This document shows, piece after piece, positions 21,303-30,925 of a stretch of 64,000 nucleotides of DNA; position 1 is the first letter of the stretch; each line of letters starts with the position of its first letter. The notes beneath the pieces are model-generated. The model worked only from the letters and a program-made list of their open reading frames with translations, did no database searches and was not told the DNA's origin. This DNA comes from an uncultured Pelagibacteraceae bacterium. GTDB lineage: Bacteria; Pseudomonadota; Alphaproteobacteria; Pelagibacterales; AG-422-B15. The stretch covers positions 62,001 to 126,000 of the forward strand of contig CACHCK010000001.1 in NCBI GenBank assembly GCA_902578305.1, read 5' to 3'. The translations under genes and the position numbers were made by a program.

Positions 21303-21809
21303 TCAGAAAAACAAGTTACAAGAAGAAATTTTCTTTATGTCACTACAGGTGCATTTGCAGCTGCGGGAGCCGCTTCATTAGCATGGCCTTTCGTTGACCA
21401 AATGAACCCTGATGCATCAGTTAAAGCGTTAGCATCAACTGAGATTGATCTAAGGCCTATAATACCTGGACAAAGCATTACTGTGATGTGGAGGGGTAAA
21501 CCGGTATTTATTAGAAGGCGAACACAGGCTGAAATTGATGAGGCAAAGAAAGTGAATTTAGCTGATTTACCGCACCCAGAGGAAGATAGCGATCGAGCAC
21601 AAAATCCTGAATGGCTTGTTATGGTTGGAATTTGTACCCATCTTGGATGTGTGCCGCTTGGACAAAAAGGTGATTATAATGGTTGGTTTTGTCCATGTCA
21701 TGGTTCTCATTATGATACATCAGGTAGGATAAGAAAGGGACCTGCACCTACAAATCTTGAGATTCCGGATTATGTATTCTTAAACGAAACTACTATTAAA
21801 ATTGGATAA
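21300..21809 (+). CDS. petA: Ubiquinol-cytochrome c reductase Rieske iron-sulfur subunit
   Basis: Extracts electrons from ubiquinol in complex III. 169 residues: a twin-arginine signal and anchor at the N-terminus (Arg8-Arg9 in TRRNFLYV, then an Ala-rich helix), and the 2Fe-2S ligands Cys112/His114 in CTHLGC and Cys131/His134 in CPCHGSHYD; the disulfide pair is Cys117 and Cys133. The start codon is TTG. First gene of the petABC operon, six bases before petB. Confidence 0.96.
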   Translation: MSEKQVTRRNFLYVTTGAFAAAGAASLAWPFVDQMNPDASVKALASTEIDLRPIIPGQSITVMWRGKPVFIRRRTQAEIDEAKKVNLADLPHPEEDSDRAQNPEWLVMVGICTHLGCVPLGQKGDYNGWFCPCHGSHYDTSGRIRKGPAPTNLEIPDYVFLNETTIKIG

Positions 21810-21815
21810 AAAAGT

Positions 21816-23075
21816 ATGAGCGAAAATTATGCACCTAAATCAGCTGTTGGAAGATGGTTTAATGACCGTTTACCACTTTTAAACTTAATTTATGGACATT
21901 TACTTCCATATCCAACGCCGAAAAATTTAAATTATTGGTGGACATTTGGTGGAATTTTAACTTTTTGTCTTATTACCCAAATAATTACAGGACTTGTCCT
22001 AGCAATGCACTATGTTGCTGACGCCGACTTAGCTTTTGCAAGTGTAGAGCATATAATGAGAGATGTTAATTATGGGTGGTTATTAAGATACATACATGCA
22101 AACGGTGCATCACTATTTTTTATGGCGGTGTATATTCATATGGCAAGATCTCTATTTTACGGCTCATATAAAGAACCAAGAGAATTAATCTGGATAATTG
22201 GTGTGTTTATATTTTTACTCATGATTGCTACTGCTTTTATGGGGTATGTGCTTCCGTGGGGCCAAATGAGTTTCTGGGGAGCTACAGTTATAACAAATTT
22301 ATTCAGTGCAATTCCTTTGGTAGGTGAGTCAGTAACTAACTGGTTGTGGGGAGGTTATGCTGTTGGTAGCCCACTTTTAACTAGGTTTTTCACATTACAT
22401 TACCTGATGCCTTTCCTGATTTTTGCCCTAGTTATACTTCATGTTTGGGCACTACATGTACCTGGTAATAATAATCCTGAGGGTATTAATGTTGTTCAAG
22501 GCTCTCAAGATACAGTTCCTTTCCATCCTCATTACGTTGTAAAAGATATGTTTGCACTTGTTGTATTCTTAGTTGTATTCGCGGGCTTTGTATTCTTTGT
22601 CCCTAATTTACTTGGACATACTGACAACTATATTGAAGCTAATCCTTTGCAAACTCCGGAACATATTGTCCCAGAATGGTATTTTCTTCCATTCTATGCA
22701 ATCTTGAGATCTGTACCAGATAAACTTGGCGGAGTAATTTTAATGGTTTCTGCAATTGCTATTTTAGCATTCTTACCTTGGCTGGATACTTCAAAAGTTA
22801 GGTCAGCAAAATACAGACCTCTCTATAGACAGTTTGTATGGCTTTTCTTTGCTAATGTAATATTGCTTGGTTATTTAGGGGCTCAGACTGCTGATGGTCT
22901 ATTTCTGATTATTGGACGAATTGCTACCGCTTATTATTTTGCTCATTTTATAATTATTTTACCTCTACTTGGCTATATTGAAAAAACCAAACCTTTGCCT
23001 AAGAGCTTGAGTGAGCCTGTTCTTTCTCCCGAGGAAAGACAGATGAAGGCCGCTGCCTCTGGAGCCAGTGCTTAG
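21816..23075 (+). CDS. petB: Cytochrome b subunit of complex III
   Basis: Membrane core of complex III with the two b haems and quinone sites. 419 residues with eight or so membrane helices. Haem-binding His residues lie in helix 2 (LAMHYVAD and [23 protein letters not shown]) and helix 4 (TLHYLMPF and [11 protein letters not shown]). The quinol-oxidation-site PEWYF motif occurs as [13 protein letters not shown]. It is a full-length, undivided cytochrome b as in alphaproteobacteria and mitochondria. Ten bases before petC. Confidence 0.97.
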   Translation: MSENYAPKSAVGRWFNDRLPLLNLIYGHLLPYPTPKNLNYWWTFGGILTFCLITQIITGLVLAMHYVADADLAFASVEHIMRDVNYGWLLRYIHANGASLFFMAVYIHMARSLFYGSYKEPRELIWIIGVFIFLLMIATAFMGYVLPWGQMSFWGATVITNLFSAIPLVGESVTNWLWGGYAVGSPLLTRFFTLHYLMPFLIFALVILHVWALHVPGNNNPEGINVVQGSQDTVPFHPHYVVKDMFALVVFLVVFAGFVFFVPNLLGHTDNYIEANPLQTPEHIVPEWYFLPFYAILRSVPDKLGGVILMVSAIAILAFLPWLDTSKVRSAKYRPLYRQFVWLFFANVILLGYLGAQTADGLFLIIGRIATAYYFAHFIIILPLLGYIEKTKPLPKSLSEPVLSPEERQMKAAASGASA

Positions 23076-23085
23076 CTATTGATAT

Positions 23086-23862
23086 ATGAAATTTATCATA
23101 AATTTATTTGTATCTTTCTCATTGCTACTGAGCTTTAGCTTTACTCAATTACATGCTGCTGGTGAAATGAAAGAGCCTATGCATCCTGATTGGTCATTTG
23201 AAGGACCATTAGGAAAATTTGAGAGAGCGTCGCTTCAAAGAGGGTATCAAGTTTATACCGAAGTCTGTTCAGGATGTCATTCAATGAACCTTTTAAGTTA
23301 TAGAAATCTAATTGAAGAGGGTGGCCCTGAATTCAGCGAGTCTCAAGCTAAAGCAATGGCAGCAGCATTTGAAGTAAAAGCTGCTCCAAATGCCGATGGA
23401 GAAGTTGAAATGCGTCCTGCAATATTATCTGACAAGTTTGTTAGCCCATATGAGAATGAACAACAGGGAAGAGCTGCAAACGGCGGTGCTTATCCGCCAG
23501 ATTTATCTGTAATGGTTAAAGCACGACATGGTGGAGCAGACTATTTGTACTCTTTATTGTTGGGTTATGTTGATGCACCAAGTGATATTAAACTCGATGA
23601 TGGCGTTTATTACAATGAGTACGCAAAAGGCCAAAAAATAGCGATGCCTCAAGTATTGTATGAGGATGCTGTAGTTTACACAGACGGAACAACTGCAACG
23701 CCAGAACAAATGGCACGTGACGTCACAATGTTTCTTACTTGGGCAGCAGAACCAAAGCTAGAGGCGAGAAAAAGAATCGGTTTTAAGGTAATTTCATACT
23801 TATTAATTCTTTCTGTATTACTCTACTTTACTAATCGACAAATTTGGAAAGATACTCATTAG
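23086..23862 (+). CDS. petC: Cytochrome c1
   Basis: Passes electrons from the Rieske centre to soluble cytochrome c. 258 residues: a signal peptide (residues 1-25), the covalent haem motif CSGCH at 61-65, the region YPPDLSVMVKARHGG, an axial-Met candidate in KIAMPQVLYEDAVVY, and a C-terminal membrane anchor (VISYLLILSVLLYFTNRQIW). Length and order are normal. Last gene of petABC; a 149-base gap follows. Confidence 0.96.
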   Translation: MKFIINLFVSFSLLLSFSFTQLHAAGEMKEPMHPDWSFEGPLGKFERASLQRGYQVYTEVCSGCHSMNLLSYRNLIEEGGPEFSESQAKAMAAAFEVKAAPNADGEVEMRPAILSDKFVSPYENEQQGRAANGGAYPPDLSVMVKARHGGADYLYSLLLGYVDAPSDIKLDDGVYYNEYAKGQKIAMPQVLYEDAVVYTDGTTATPEQMARDVTMFLTWAAEPKLEARKRIGFKVISYLLILSVLLYFTNRQIWKDTH

Positions 23863-23930
23863 TTTATTTCCTAAAAACAATTGATTTTCAATTATTTAAA
23901 AAAATCATTTTAAGTAAATTATTAGTATCC

Positions 23931-23939
23931 TTATCCACA
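23931..23939 (+). other. Perfect DnaA-box sequence TTATCCACA
   Basis: The exact high-affinity DnaA-box consensus sits in the 149-base gap between petC and the purine permease, beside an AT-rich stretch (23870-23930) that holds a short inverted repeat AATTGA-TTT-TCAATT at 23879-23893. It is the only exact copy I noticed. A lone box could be a DnaA-titration or regulatory site or chance; it does not make an origin. Confidence 0.35.
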
Positions 23940-24000
23940 GAAACATTTTATCGATCTCGATTACTTCATTTTGGTAATGTAAATTAAACTCTTACTAAAC

Positions 24001-24005
24001 GGAGG
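24001..24005 (+). promoter_or_regulatory. Strong ribosome-binding site of the purine permease
   Basis: GGAGG lies six bases before the ATG at 24012. Such a full Shine-Dalgarno match is uncommon in this window, where most genes have weak or no visible sites, and suggests high translation of the permease. Confidence 0.6.
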
Positions 24006-24011
24006 AATTTA

Positions 24012-25301
24012 ATGTTAGAAAATATTTTTAAATTAAAAGAGAACGGTACCAGTGTAAAAACTGAGTTGCTGGCAGGTTTAGCCACGTTCTTAACAATGGC
24101 ATATATTATTGTCGTTAATCCAGCCATCTTATCTACTGAGGGAACTGGTATGGATTTTGGCGGTGTATTTGTTGCTACAATCATAGCTGCTGTAGTTGGC
24201 TGTTTAATAATGGGCCTATGGGCGAATTGGCCGATTGCCCTAGCGCCTGGTATGGGTTTAAACGCTTTCTTTGCTTTTGGAGTTGTATTTGGAATGGGTT
24301 ATACTTACCAGCAGGCTCTTGCTGCAGTGTTTATTGCAGGGATAGTGTTTTTAATTTTATCTGTAACACCAGCACGTCAGTGGATAATAAATAGCATACC
24401 TAAAAGTATGAAGTTTGGCGTAGGGGCGGGCATAGGCTTGTTCTTAGCAATTATAGGATTAAAAAATGCTGGTGTGGTTGTTGATAATCCCGCAACTCTA
24501 GTTGGTTTAGGTGATGTAAGTTCAATGCCTGTAATATTAGCTGCTGTCGGATTCGCAATTATGGCAATTTTAGATAAGCGCGGTGTTCCAGGATCAATCA
24601 TCATAGGTATACTTGCAGTAAGTATTATTGCTTGGGTAAGCGGTGTAAGCGCAATTGATGGAGTTGTGGGATCAGTTCCACCAGCTGTTCATGCGTTCTC
24701 AATGGACTTTAGTCTTGTAGCAACAGCAGGTTTTATTGGTGTTGCGTTTGCTTTTCTTTTTGTAGACTTTTTCGATACCGCTGGAACTCTTACTTCAGTT
24801 GCCAATTTAACTGGCAAAGTTGACCAAGACGGAAACGTTGATGGGATAGGTAGAGCAGTTTTAGCAGACTCCACTGCTACAACAATAGGTGCATTAGTTG
24901 GAACTTCCAATACTACATCATACATTGAATCCGGGGCCGGTGTCAAAGAGGGAGGGCGAACAGGACTTACAGCGGTTGCTGTGGCAGTTCTATTTGCAAT
25001 CTGTTTGTTTTTAGCACCATTAGCTCAAAGTATTCCTGCGTTTGCAACTGCTCCAGCTCTAGTATTTGTTGCAACATTCTTTTTGAAAAACCTAAGGGAT
25101 ATAGAATGGGATGACGTCAGTGAATATGCTCCAGCAGTTTTAGCGGCAGTTTTGATGCCTCTTACATTCAGTATTGCTCATGGGATTGCACTTGGTTTTA
25201 TAGCATACGTTGTAATTAAAGCACTAAGTGGCAGACACGAGGATCTAAATGCTGGTTCGATAGTAATTGGAGTATTATCGGTACTATACTTTATCTTCTA
25301 A
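24012..25301 (+). CDS. NCS2-family purine permease (AzgA-like)
   Basis: 429 residues with about 12-14 membrane helices. The N-terminal KTELLAGLATFLTMAYIIVVNPAIL, the APGMGLNAFFAFG segment and the later FDTAGTL and STATTIGALVGTSNTTSYIESGAGV match the adenine/guanine/hypoxanthine branch of NCS2 (AzgA/PbuG), not the uracil-xanthine branch. It should import purine bases with protons. It converges on a purine phosphoribosyltransferase gene, with five bases between stops, which supports a salvage role. No purine riboswitch is visible upstream. Confidence 0.9.
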   Translation: MLENIFKLKENGTSVKTELLAGLATFLTMAYIIVVNPAILSTEGTGMDFGGVFVATIIAAVVGCLIMGLWANWPIALAPGMGLNAFFAFGVVFGMGYTYQQALAAVFIAGIVFLILSVTPARQWIINSIPKSMKFGVGAGIGLFLAIIGLKNAGVVVDNPATLVGLGDVSSMPVILAAVGFAIMAILDKRGVPGSIIIGILAVSIIAWVSGVSAIDGVVGSVPPAVHAFSMDFSLVATAGFIGVAFAFLFVDFFDTAGTLTSVANLTGKVDQDGNVDGIGRAVLADSTATTIGALVGTSNTTSYIESGAGVKEGGRTGLTAVAVAVLFAICLFLAPLAQSIPAFATAPALVFVATFFLKNLRDIEWDDVSEYAPAVLAAVLMPLTFSIAHGIALGFIAYVVIKALSGRHEDLNAGSIVIGVLSVLYFIF

Positions 25302-25306
25302 TTTAG

Positions 25307-25753
25307 TTAATGATTGGCTTTGTCTTCCTCATCCCAGGGGAAGACAGGCCAAGTATCTTGTGTAATTTCCTCAACATATGTATCAGCTAGAGGCAGACCT
25401 CTTGGTTTTGCATATATTACAGCTAAGTGCATATTAGGCATGTACTCCTTTAGCGCTTTAGCAGTACCGCCCTTATCAACAATATCATCTATGACGAGCA
25501 CAACCTCATCAGTTTTCGGAGCCCTATGAACAATTGCTTTTCCAGCCTCTCTATGGATATAACTTTGTATGGAAACAATATCTACGTCCTGAATTCCAAG
25601 AGTGTAAGCGACAACTGACGCAGGTACAAATCCACCCCGAGAGACAACAACCATTTTATCAAAATTAATATTTTTTTCTTTTATGAGATGCGCAAGCTTA
25701 ACTGCTTTTTTGTGCATTTCTTCATATGTAGGAAATTCTAGTTTATGGTCCAT
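25307..25753 (-). CDS. Purine phosphoribosyltransferase (xanthine-guanine type)
   Basis: Joins a purine base to PRPP. 148 residues with the PRPP-binding motif VVLVIDDIVDKGGTA (85-98), the PPi loop VVVSRGGFVPASVVA (35-49) and a C-terminal WPVFPWDEE typical of Gpt-like enzymes (E. coli Gpt is 152 residues). Base choice cannot be read with certainty. It lies three bases downstream of the ychF stop on the minus strand and tail-to-tail with the purine permease. Confidence 0.85.
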   Translation of the reverse strand: MDHKLEFPTYEEMHKKAVKLAHLIKEKNINFDKMVVVSRGGFVPASVVAYTLGIQDVDIVSIQSYIHREAGKAIVHRAPKTDEVVLVIDDIVDKGGTAKALKEYMPNMHLAVIYAKPRGLPLADTYVEEITQDTWPVFPWDEEDKANH

Positions 25754-25755
25754 GG

Positions 25756-26844
25756 TTAATTATTAAATAAAAAATGCATTACGTCACCATCTTGTACTAC
25801 ATAATCCTTACCTTCGCTACGCATCTTTCCAAGTTCTTTTGCTTTTGACTCTCCTCCACAATCTAAATAGTCTGTATATGATATAGTTTCAGCTCTAATG
25901 AAGCCTTTCTCAAAGTCTGTGTGGATTTTTCCTGCAGCTTTTGGTGCAGTAGTACCATTTTCAATCGTCCACGCCCTTGTCTCTTGTTCGCCAGCTGTGA
26001 AATAAGTAATTAAGTTAAGAGTCGAATATCCAGCTTTTATAACTTTATTCAAGCCAGACTCATCTAATCCTAGACTTTCAAGATAATCTTTTTGATCGTC
26101 TTCATTTAAAGACGAGATTTGCGACTCTATTTCTGCTGAAATCTTAATTAATTTAGAATTCAGAAAATTTTCAATTTTTAAAGTTAGTTCATTACCTTCA
26201 ATTATTGAATTTTCATCAACATTACATACATAAATTGTTGGCTTTATTGTTATTAAGTTGAACTCTTTTATTTGTGCGAATATTTCATTTAAATTCTTCA
26301 TTAAAATAGCAGGCTGACCTAATTCCAAGTGTTTAAGAAGAAGGTTCAAAGCCTCTGTTTTTAATTTCGCTTCTTTATCACCTTTTTTTACAAGTTTTTC
26401 TAATCCTTTATTTATTTTTTCGAGTTGTTCGATGTCGGATAGAACTAATTCAGTATTTATCGTTTCAATATCATCAACAGGATCAATTTTATTATTTACA
26501 TGAGTAATATTGGTATCTTCAAAACAGCGTACCACATGGATAACTGCATCTACTTCTCTAATATGAGACAAAAATTTATTACCAAGTCCTTCTCCTTTAG
26601 AAGCACCTTTAACTAAACCCGCTATATCGTAAAAACTAAGAGATGTTGGTATTGTTTTTTTTGATTTTGCTAAATTTGATAGAGTTTCTACTCTTGCATC
26701 AGGCACTATTACAGTACCCTCATTTGGTTCAATGGTACAAAAAGGGTAGTTTGCTGCTTCAGCGGCTATTTTCTTTGTTAATGCGTTAAACAATGTTGAT
26801 TTTCCAACATTTGGCAATCCAACAATTCCACACTTAAATCCCAT
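25756..26844 (-). CDS. ychF: Redox-regulated ATPase/GTPase YchF
   Basis: Obg-family P-loop protein that prefers ATP and binds ribosomes; a stress and translation factor. 362 residues: P-loop GLPNVGKST near residues 8-16, the Obg-type segment YPFCTIEPNEG, DIAGLVKGASKGEGLGN, a coiled-coil insert, and a C-terminal TGS domain (about residues 280-362). Full length is 363 in E. coli. It follows pth by six bases, the ychF-pth pairing seen widely in bacteria. Confidence 0.96.
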   Translation of the reverse strand: MGFKCGIVGLPNVGKSTLFNALTKKIAAEAANYPFCTIEPNEGTVIVPDARVETLSNLAKSKKTIPTSLSFYDIAGLVKGASKGEGLGNKFLSHIREVDAVIHVVRCFEDTNITHVNNKIDPVDDIETINTELVLSDIEQLEKINKGLEKLVKKGDKEAKLKTEALNLLLKHLELGQPAILMKNLNEIFAQIKEFNLITIKPTIYVCNVDENSIIEGNELTLKIENFLNSKLIKISAEIESQISSLNEDDQKDYLESLGLDESGLNKVIKAGYSTLNLITYFTAGEQETRAWTIENGTTAPKAAGKIHTDFEKGFIRAETISYTDYLDCGGESKAKELGKMRSEGKDYVVQDGDVMHFLFNN

Positions 26845-26850
26845 GATCGA

Positions 26851-27405
26851 TTATTTTAAATTGTTAATAAATTTGGATTTTTCTCCATCCAATAATATTT
26901 TTATATTTTCAGACATTTTAACATTTAATTCATTAATAACTTCTAACTCACTTTTTTTAAAATTACTTAATACATGTTTATTAACCATTTCTTTATTGCC
27001 CGGATGATTTATACCTATTCTTATTCTATTATAATTTTTTCCAATTTTACTATCTATTGATTTGAGCCCATTATGACCTGCGGAAGAACCCCCCAACTTG
27101 ATTTTCATTTTTCCTAAAGTTATATCTAGATCATCATGAATAACATAAGTTAAATTTGATTTAATTTTGAAAAAGTTTAAAAAAGTTGCAATACTTTTAC
27201 CACACTCATTCATATAATCATTGGATTTAAAGGTGTATATTTTTTTCTTTCCAATAAGAAACGATGCCAACTCCCCATCAAATTTCTTTTCGCTCATTAC
27301 ATCATCATGATCTTTTAAAAGTTGATCGATAAATAAATAGCCAACATTATGTCTATTATTTTTATGCTTTGTGCCAGGATTCCCTAATCCGATTAATGCA
27401 ATCAT
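26851..27405 (-). CDS. pth: Peptidyl-tRNA hydrolase
   Basis: Recycles peptidyl-tRNAs that fall off ribosomes. 184 residues. Motifs: LIGLGNPGTKHKNNRHNVG with catalytic His19, the conserved Asn in YMNECGKS, DDLDITLGKMKIKLGGSSAGHNGLKSI. Length is normal. It follows the L25 gene by 45 bases and precedes ychF, forming an L25-Pth-YchF run common in proteobacteria. Confidence 0.96.
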   Translation of the reverse strand: MIALIGLGNPGTKHKNNRHNVGYLFIDQLLKDHDDVMSEKKFDGELASFLIGKKKIYTFKSNDYMNECGKSIATFLNFFKIKSNLTYVIHDDLDITLGKMKIKLGGSSAGHNGLKSIDSKIGKNYNRIRIGINHPGNKEMVNKHVLSNFKKSELEVINELNVKMSENIKILLDGEKSKFINNLK

Positions 27406-27450
27406 ATGATTGAAGATATATAAATATCAAAATAGGTAAAAGAAAAAGTG

Positions 27451-28152
27451 TTATTCTTTATCTTTGTTTTCTTCTTTGTTATCAGCCTCTGGAGCTGCAT
27501 CTTTTTTATCTTCAGCAGCGGTATCACCCTCAGTAGCTTCACCTTCAGCAGCCTCACCTTCTGCAGGAGCTTCAGGTTCTTTTACAACAGTAGGTGCAGC
27601 AACAGATGCTACAGTGAAATCTCTATCACTAATTGTTGGAGAAATTCCATCACCTAAATTTGCTGCAGAAATTCTGATTGTGTCACCTATTTCTAAACCC
27701 TCTAGATCGAAAACTATCTCTTCAGGTATATTATTAGCAGGGCAACTTAGTTGAACAGTACGTCTATTAACATTTAAAACACCGCCTCGTTTTAATCCAG
27801 GTGATAACTCTTCATTTATAAACCTAGTAGGGATGTCTAAAGTAATTTTTGAGTCTGCAGCTAGTCTTAAAAAATCAATGTGTATAGGTTGATCAGAAAG
27901 TGGATCAAATTGAACCTCTCTTGGAATTGCTAAGCTTTTCTTTCCATCAATGTTAAGTGAAAATATTCTAGTTAGGAAACCACCAGAATTGATCTCTTTT
28001 TGAACTGTAATCTTATCTAATGAAATATTTACAGGGTTTTCACCTAAACCATACATAACCGAAGGAACCTTACCTGCAGCTAGTACTTTTTTTACAGCAG
28101 ATTTACCAGATCCATCCCTGATTTCAGCATTTAAATTACTTTCTTTGCTCAT
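27451..28152 (-). CDS. rplY: Ribosomal protein bL25, long CTC form with acidic tail
   Basis: Binds 5S rRNA in the large subunit. 233 residues: the L25 domain (residues 1-95, including VPSVMYGLGENPVNIS and IHIDFLRL), the CTC beta domain (about 96-190, with GVLNVNRRTVQLSCP) and then about 45 residues made almost only of Ala, Glu, Asp, Lys, Pro and Gly. The acidic tail is the odd part, although variable acidic tails occur in other alphaproteobacterial L25 proteins. Good ATG start; 51 bases after prs. Confidence 0.94.
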   Translation of the reverse strand: MSKESNLNAEIRDGSGKSAVKKVLAAGKVPSVMYGLGENPVNISLDKITVQKEINSGGFLTRIFSLNIDGKKSLAIPREVQFDPLSDQPIHIDFLRLAADSKITLDIPTRFINEELSPGLKRGGVLNVNRRTVQLSCPANNIPEEIVFDLEGLEIGDTIRISAANLGDGISPTISDRDFTVASVAAPTVVKEPEAPAEGEAAEGEATEGDTAAEDKKDAAPEADNKEENKDKE

Positions 28153-28203
28153 AACGATGAGGTTGGTATTAAATTAAAATTACGTATATGGCAAGTATAT
28201 AAA

Positions 28204-29139
28204 TCAAAATTCAAATAGACTTGATACTGAGCTCGCCTCGGATATCCTCTTAATTGCCTCACCCAATAAATCTGAGATACTAATCGACCTAATTTTCTCA
28301 CAAGCTTTTAATTTTTCCTTATTATTGATTGAATCTGTAATTACTAGCTCAGTCAATTTTGATGCACTAATTTTCTCTAAGGCCTTACCTGTTAATACTC
28401 CGTGCGTAACATATGAAGTGATACTATTGGCTCCTAAATCTATAATTTTGTCAGCTGCATTACAAATTGTTCCCGCTGAGTCAATGATATCATCTAGAAT
28501 AATACAATCTTTTCCTTTTACGTCTCCAATGATATTCATTACTTCACTTTCACCTGCTCTGGGTCTTCTTTTATCAACAATAGCAATTGAGGCTCCGATC
28601 TTATTTGCAATCGCTCTTGCCCTCACAACTCCACCAATATCAGGAGAAACTGCAACTAGATTACTAATTTCATATTTTTCTTTTATGTCTTTTGAAAAAA
28701 CTGGACCTGCAAATAAATTATCTGTTGGTATGTCAAAAAATCCTTGTATCTGTTCAGCATGAAGATCTAAAGTAAGTACTCTGTCTGCCCCAGCAGTTGT
28801 TATTAAATTTGCAACTAATTTTGCTGAGATAGGAGTTCTTGGCCCTGGTTTTCTATCTTGACGTGCATATCCATAATAAGGGATCACAGCAGTAATCCTT
28901 TTTGCTGAAGCTCTTTTAAGTGCATCTATCATCACCAGTAGCTCCATAATATTGTCATTTGCTGGGTAAGATAGAGACTCCATTACAAATACATCCTCAC
29001 CACGAATGTTCTCTTTAATTTCTACATAAACTTCATCATCAGCAAATCTTGTAATAGAAGCATTTGTAAGGTTTTCGCCAAGATATTCTGCGACGCTCTT
29101 AGATAAAGGTAAATTGCTGTTTCCTGCAATAATTCTCAT
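28204..29139 (-). CDS. prs: Ribose-phosphate pyrophosphokinase
   Basis: Makes PRPP from ribose 5-phosphate and ATP, feeding purine, pyrimidine, histidine and NAD synthesis. 311 residues. Seen: the ATP-binding [18 protein letters not shown]-type loop (here [19 protein letters not shown]), [14 protein letters not shown], and the PRPP loop [14 protein letters not shown]. The order prs-L25-pth-ychF matches that of many proteobacteria. Two bases after the pgeF stop. Confidence 0.96.
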   Translation of the reverse strand: MRIIAGNSNLPLSKSVAEYLGENLTNASITRFADDEVYVEIKENIRGEDVFVMESLSYPANDNIMELLVMIDALKRASAKRITAVIPYYGYARQDRKPGPRTPISAKLVANLITTAGADRVLTLDLHAEQIQGFFDIPTDNLFAGPVFSKDIKEKYEISNLVAVSPDIGGVVRARAIANKIGASIAIVDKRRPRAGESEVMNIIGDVKGKDCIILDDIIDSAGTICNAADKIIDLGANSITSYVTHGVLTGKALEKISASKLTELVITDSINNKEKLKACEKIRSISISDLLGEAIKRISEASSVSSLFEF

Positions 29140-29141
29140 AT

Positions 29142-29897
29142 TTATCTGTCTTTTATAACAATTGTTGAAATCATTCTACCATAATCGGTTATATTTTTTT
29201 TATAATTTCTTCGATAGCTAAAACATAATGTTTCTTCGCTGAAAGTATCGACATCAACAATCTCGTGGTTAGTAATTTGCTCATCAGAAAGTATCTTGAG
29301 AATGAATTCAGTAAGCGAAAACAGATATCTATCATTATGATTTTTTTGAAAAAATCTTGCATTATCTTGATCTTGTCTAATAAAGTTTTTGTAAAAAGGT
29401 AATCTTACCTCATAGGATTTTTGTCTTATACATGGGCCAATACTGCAGCGTATATTATCTCTCTTTCCGCCCAGCTTAGTTATTTGTAAAATTGTATTTT
29501 GAATTATGCCATTCAAGGCACCTTTCCAGCCTGCGTGACAAGCTCCTATTATTTCATTTTTCACTTCATAAAATAATAATGGAGCACAATCAGCCGTTAA
29601 TACAGATAAGATTTTATTATTTTCTTTAGTTACAATCCCGTCACATTTTAAAATTTCAGACTTATTGCTGCTATCTAAAACTATTGCATTAGAAGAGTGT
29701 GTTTGATGCATCGTAATAATATTGGACTTTTTTAAACCGTAATATCTAGAAATAGCGACTAAATTTTCTTCAATTGCAACATTCTCATCTTTTGACCCTT
29801 TTCCACAATTTAATGATTTATATCTTCCTTGCGAAACACCACCCAATCTTGAAAAGAAACAATGATCTATATTTGAGAGATTTTTTGTAAAAAACAT
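29142..29897 (-). CDS. pgeF: PgeF / LACC1-like multicopper family protein (DUF152)
   Basis: 251 residues. The metal-site motifs of the YfiH/LACC1 family are present: [37 protein letters not shown] and [14 protein letters not shown]. In E. coli the family member corrects peptidoglycan made with wrong amino acids; relatives act on purine nucleosides. Which activity applies here is unknown. It follows the MidA-like gene with a one-base overlap, and the PgeF/MidA/Lgt order is conserved in alphaproteobacteria. Confidence 0.88.
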   Translation of the reverse strand: MFFTKNLSNIDHCFFSRLGGVSQGRYKSLNCGKGSKDENVAIEENLVAISRYYGLKKSNIITMHQTHSSNAIVLDSSNKSEILKCDGIVTKENNKILSVLTADCAPLLFYEVKNEIIGACHAGWKGALNGIIQNTILQITKLGGKRDNIRCSIGPCIRQKSYEVRLPFYKNFIRQDQDNARFFQKNHNDRYLFSLTEFILKILSDEQITNHEIVDVDTFSEETLCFSYRRNYKKNITDYGRMISTIVIKDR

Positions 29898-30925
29898 TAA
29901 ATATTAATTTCCAACACTTTAAATAAATTTCCCATATATTCTCTTTTGGTAAGTATTGCCAACTGTTCGTTTATTTGCTTTTCTTTCTTTGGGTTTTTCT
30001 TAATTAAGATATTAGCTCTATCTAAAATTCCATTTTGCTGAAGGAAATTAGATTGAGTATTTATTATAAAGTCATCAATTTTATTTTCTTCTAAAATATT
30101 TTGCAGATTATTAAAGTCTACATGATATGTGATATCTTGATTACCTGGGTTATCAAGAAAATCAGTTTTTTTATTTGATTTGATTGACTGAAGTGTGCTT
30201 ATCTTAGGTAGATTAATATATCCATAATCAATTAGTAAGAAAAAACCATTATTCATAAGCAAGAAATTGATCAATTCCCGAAAGATTAAATTAGTCTCAG
30301 GTGAAAATTCAATTACTTCAAGATGTTTAAGGTCTTGCATATTTTTTACAAATTTAGAAGTATCTGGTCTCGGCTTAATAAAGTCAAATCTTAGACTATC
30401 CTTTTGATCCAATTTTATAACCGTTTCACAAATATTTCCATTCTTACTAACTAATTGGCGCGTAGGTATCGCATCAAAAAACTCATTTGCAATTATTATT
30501 GAAAATTCATTGGGGTATGAATTGAAATTTTTATGTATCTTACAATTAGGATAGGTATTTTTTAGATTTTGAATATAGAATTTATTAATTTCATTAAAGT
30601 GAATTGTATACTCGACATCTTCATCTAATAAAGCATTGAGTACTCTTGTAATATCGTTTATCAGAGCGCCTCTTCCTGGTCCCAGTTCAATTAAATTAAA
30701 CTTTTTTATGTTTTTTGTATGAATGAGATTTAATATTTTGACAGCAATTATTTCACCAAACATTTGAGATATTTCAGGCGCAGTAACAAAATCTCCATCC
30801 TTGCCTATAGCTTTGTTGGACGTATAGTATCCATGCTCTTCATCCCTTAACGAAATATTCATAAAATCATCTAGATAGAGAAATGTACTTTCTTTTAAAG
30901 CATCGTAAATTTTATCTTGTATCAT
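29897..30925 (-). CDS. SAM-dependent methyltransferase, MidA/NDUFAF7 family
   Basis: 342 residues. The AdoMet-binding motif LIELGPGRGALINDI, the preceding GDFVTAPEISQMFGE and the IIANEFFDAIPTRQ segment define the family of mitochondrial complex I assembly factor NDUFAF7, which methylates an Arg of subunit NDUFS2. In bacteria the target is inferred by homology. It overlaps lgt by 14 bases and pgeF by one base, so the three are likely translated together. Confidence 0.88.
   Translation of the reverse strand: MIQDKIYDALKESTFLYLDDFMNISLRDEEHGYYTSNKAIGKDGDFVTAPEISQMFGEIIAVKILNLIHTKNIKKFNLIELGPGRGALINDITRVLNALLDEDVEYTIHFNEINKFYIQNLKNTYPNCKIHKNFNSYPNEFSIIIANEFFDAIPTRQLVSKNGNICETVIKLDQKDSLRFDFIKPRPDTSKFVKNMQDLKHLEVIEFSPETNLIFRELINFLLMNNGFFLLIDYGYINLPKISTLQSIKSNKKTDFLDNPGNQDITYHVDFNNLQNILEENKIDDFIINTQSNFLQQNGILDRANILIKKNPKKEKQINEQLAILTKREYMGNLFKVLEINI

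Noticed and set aside
23863-24011. Purine riboswitch ahead of the NCS2 permease, or a replication origin
   Set aside because: No paired stems with purine-riboswitch loop sequences can be drawn, and only one DnaA box is present.
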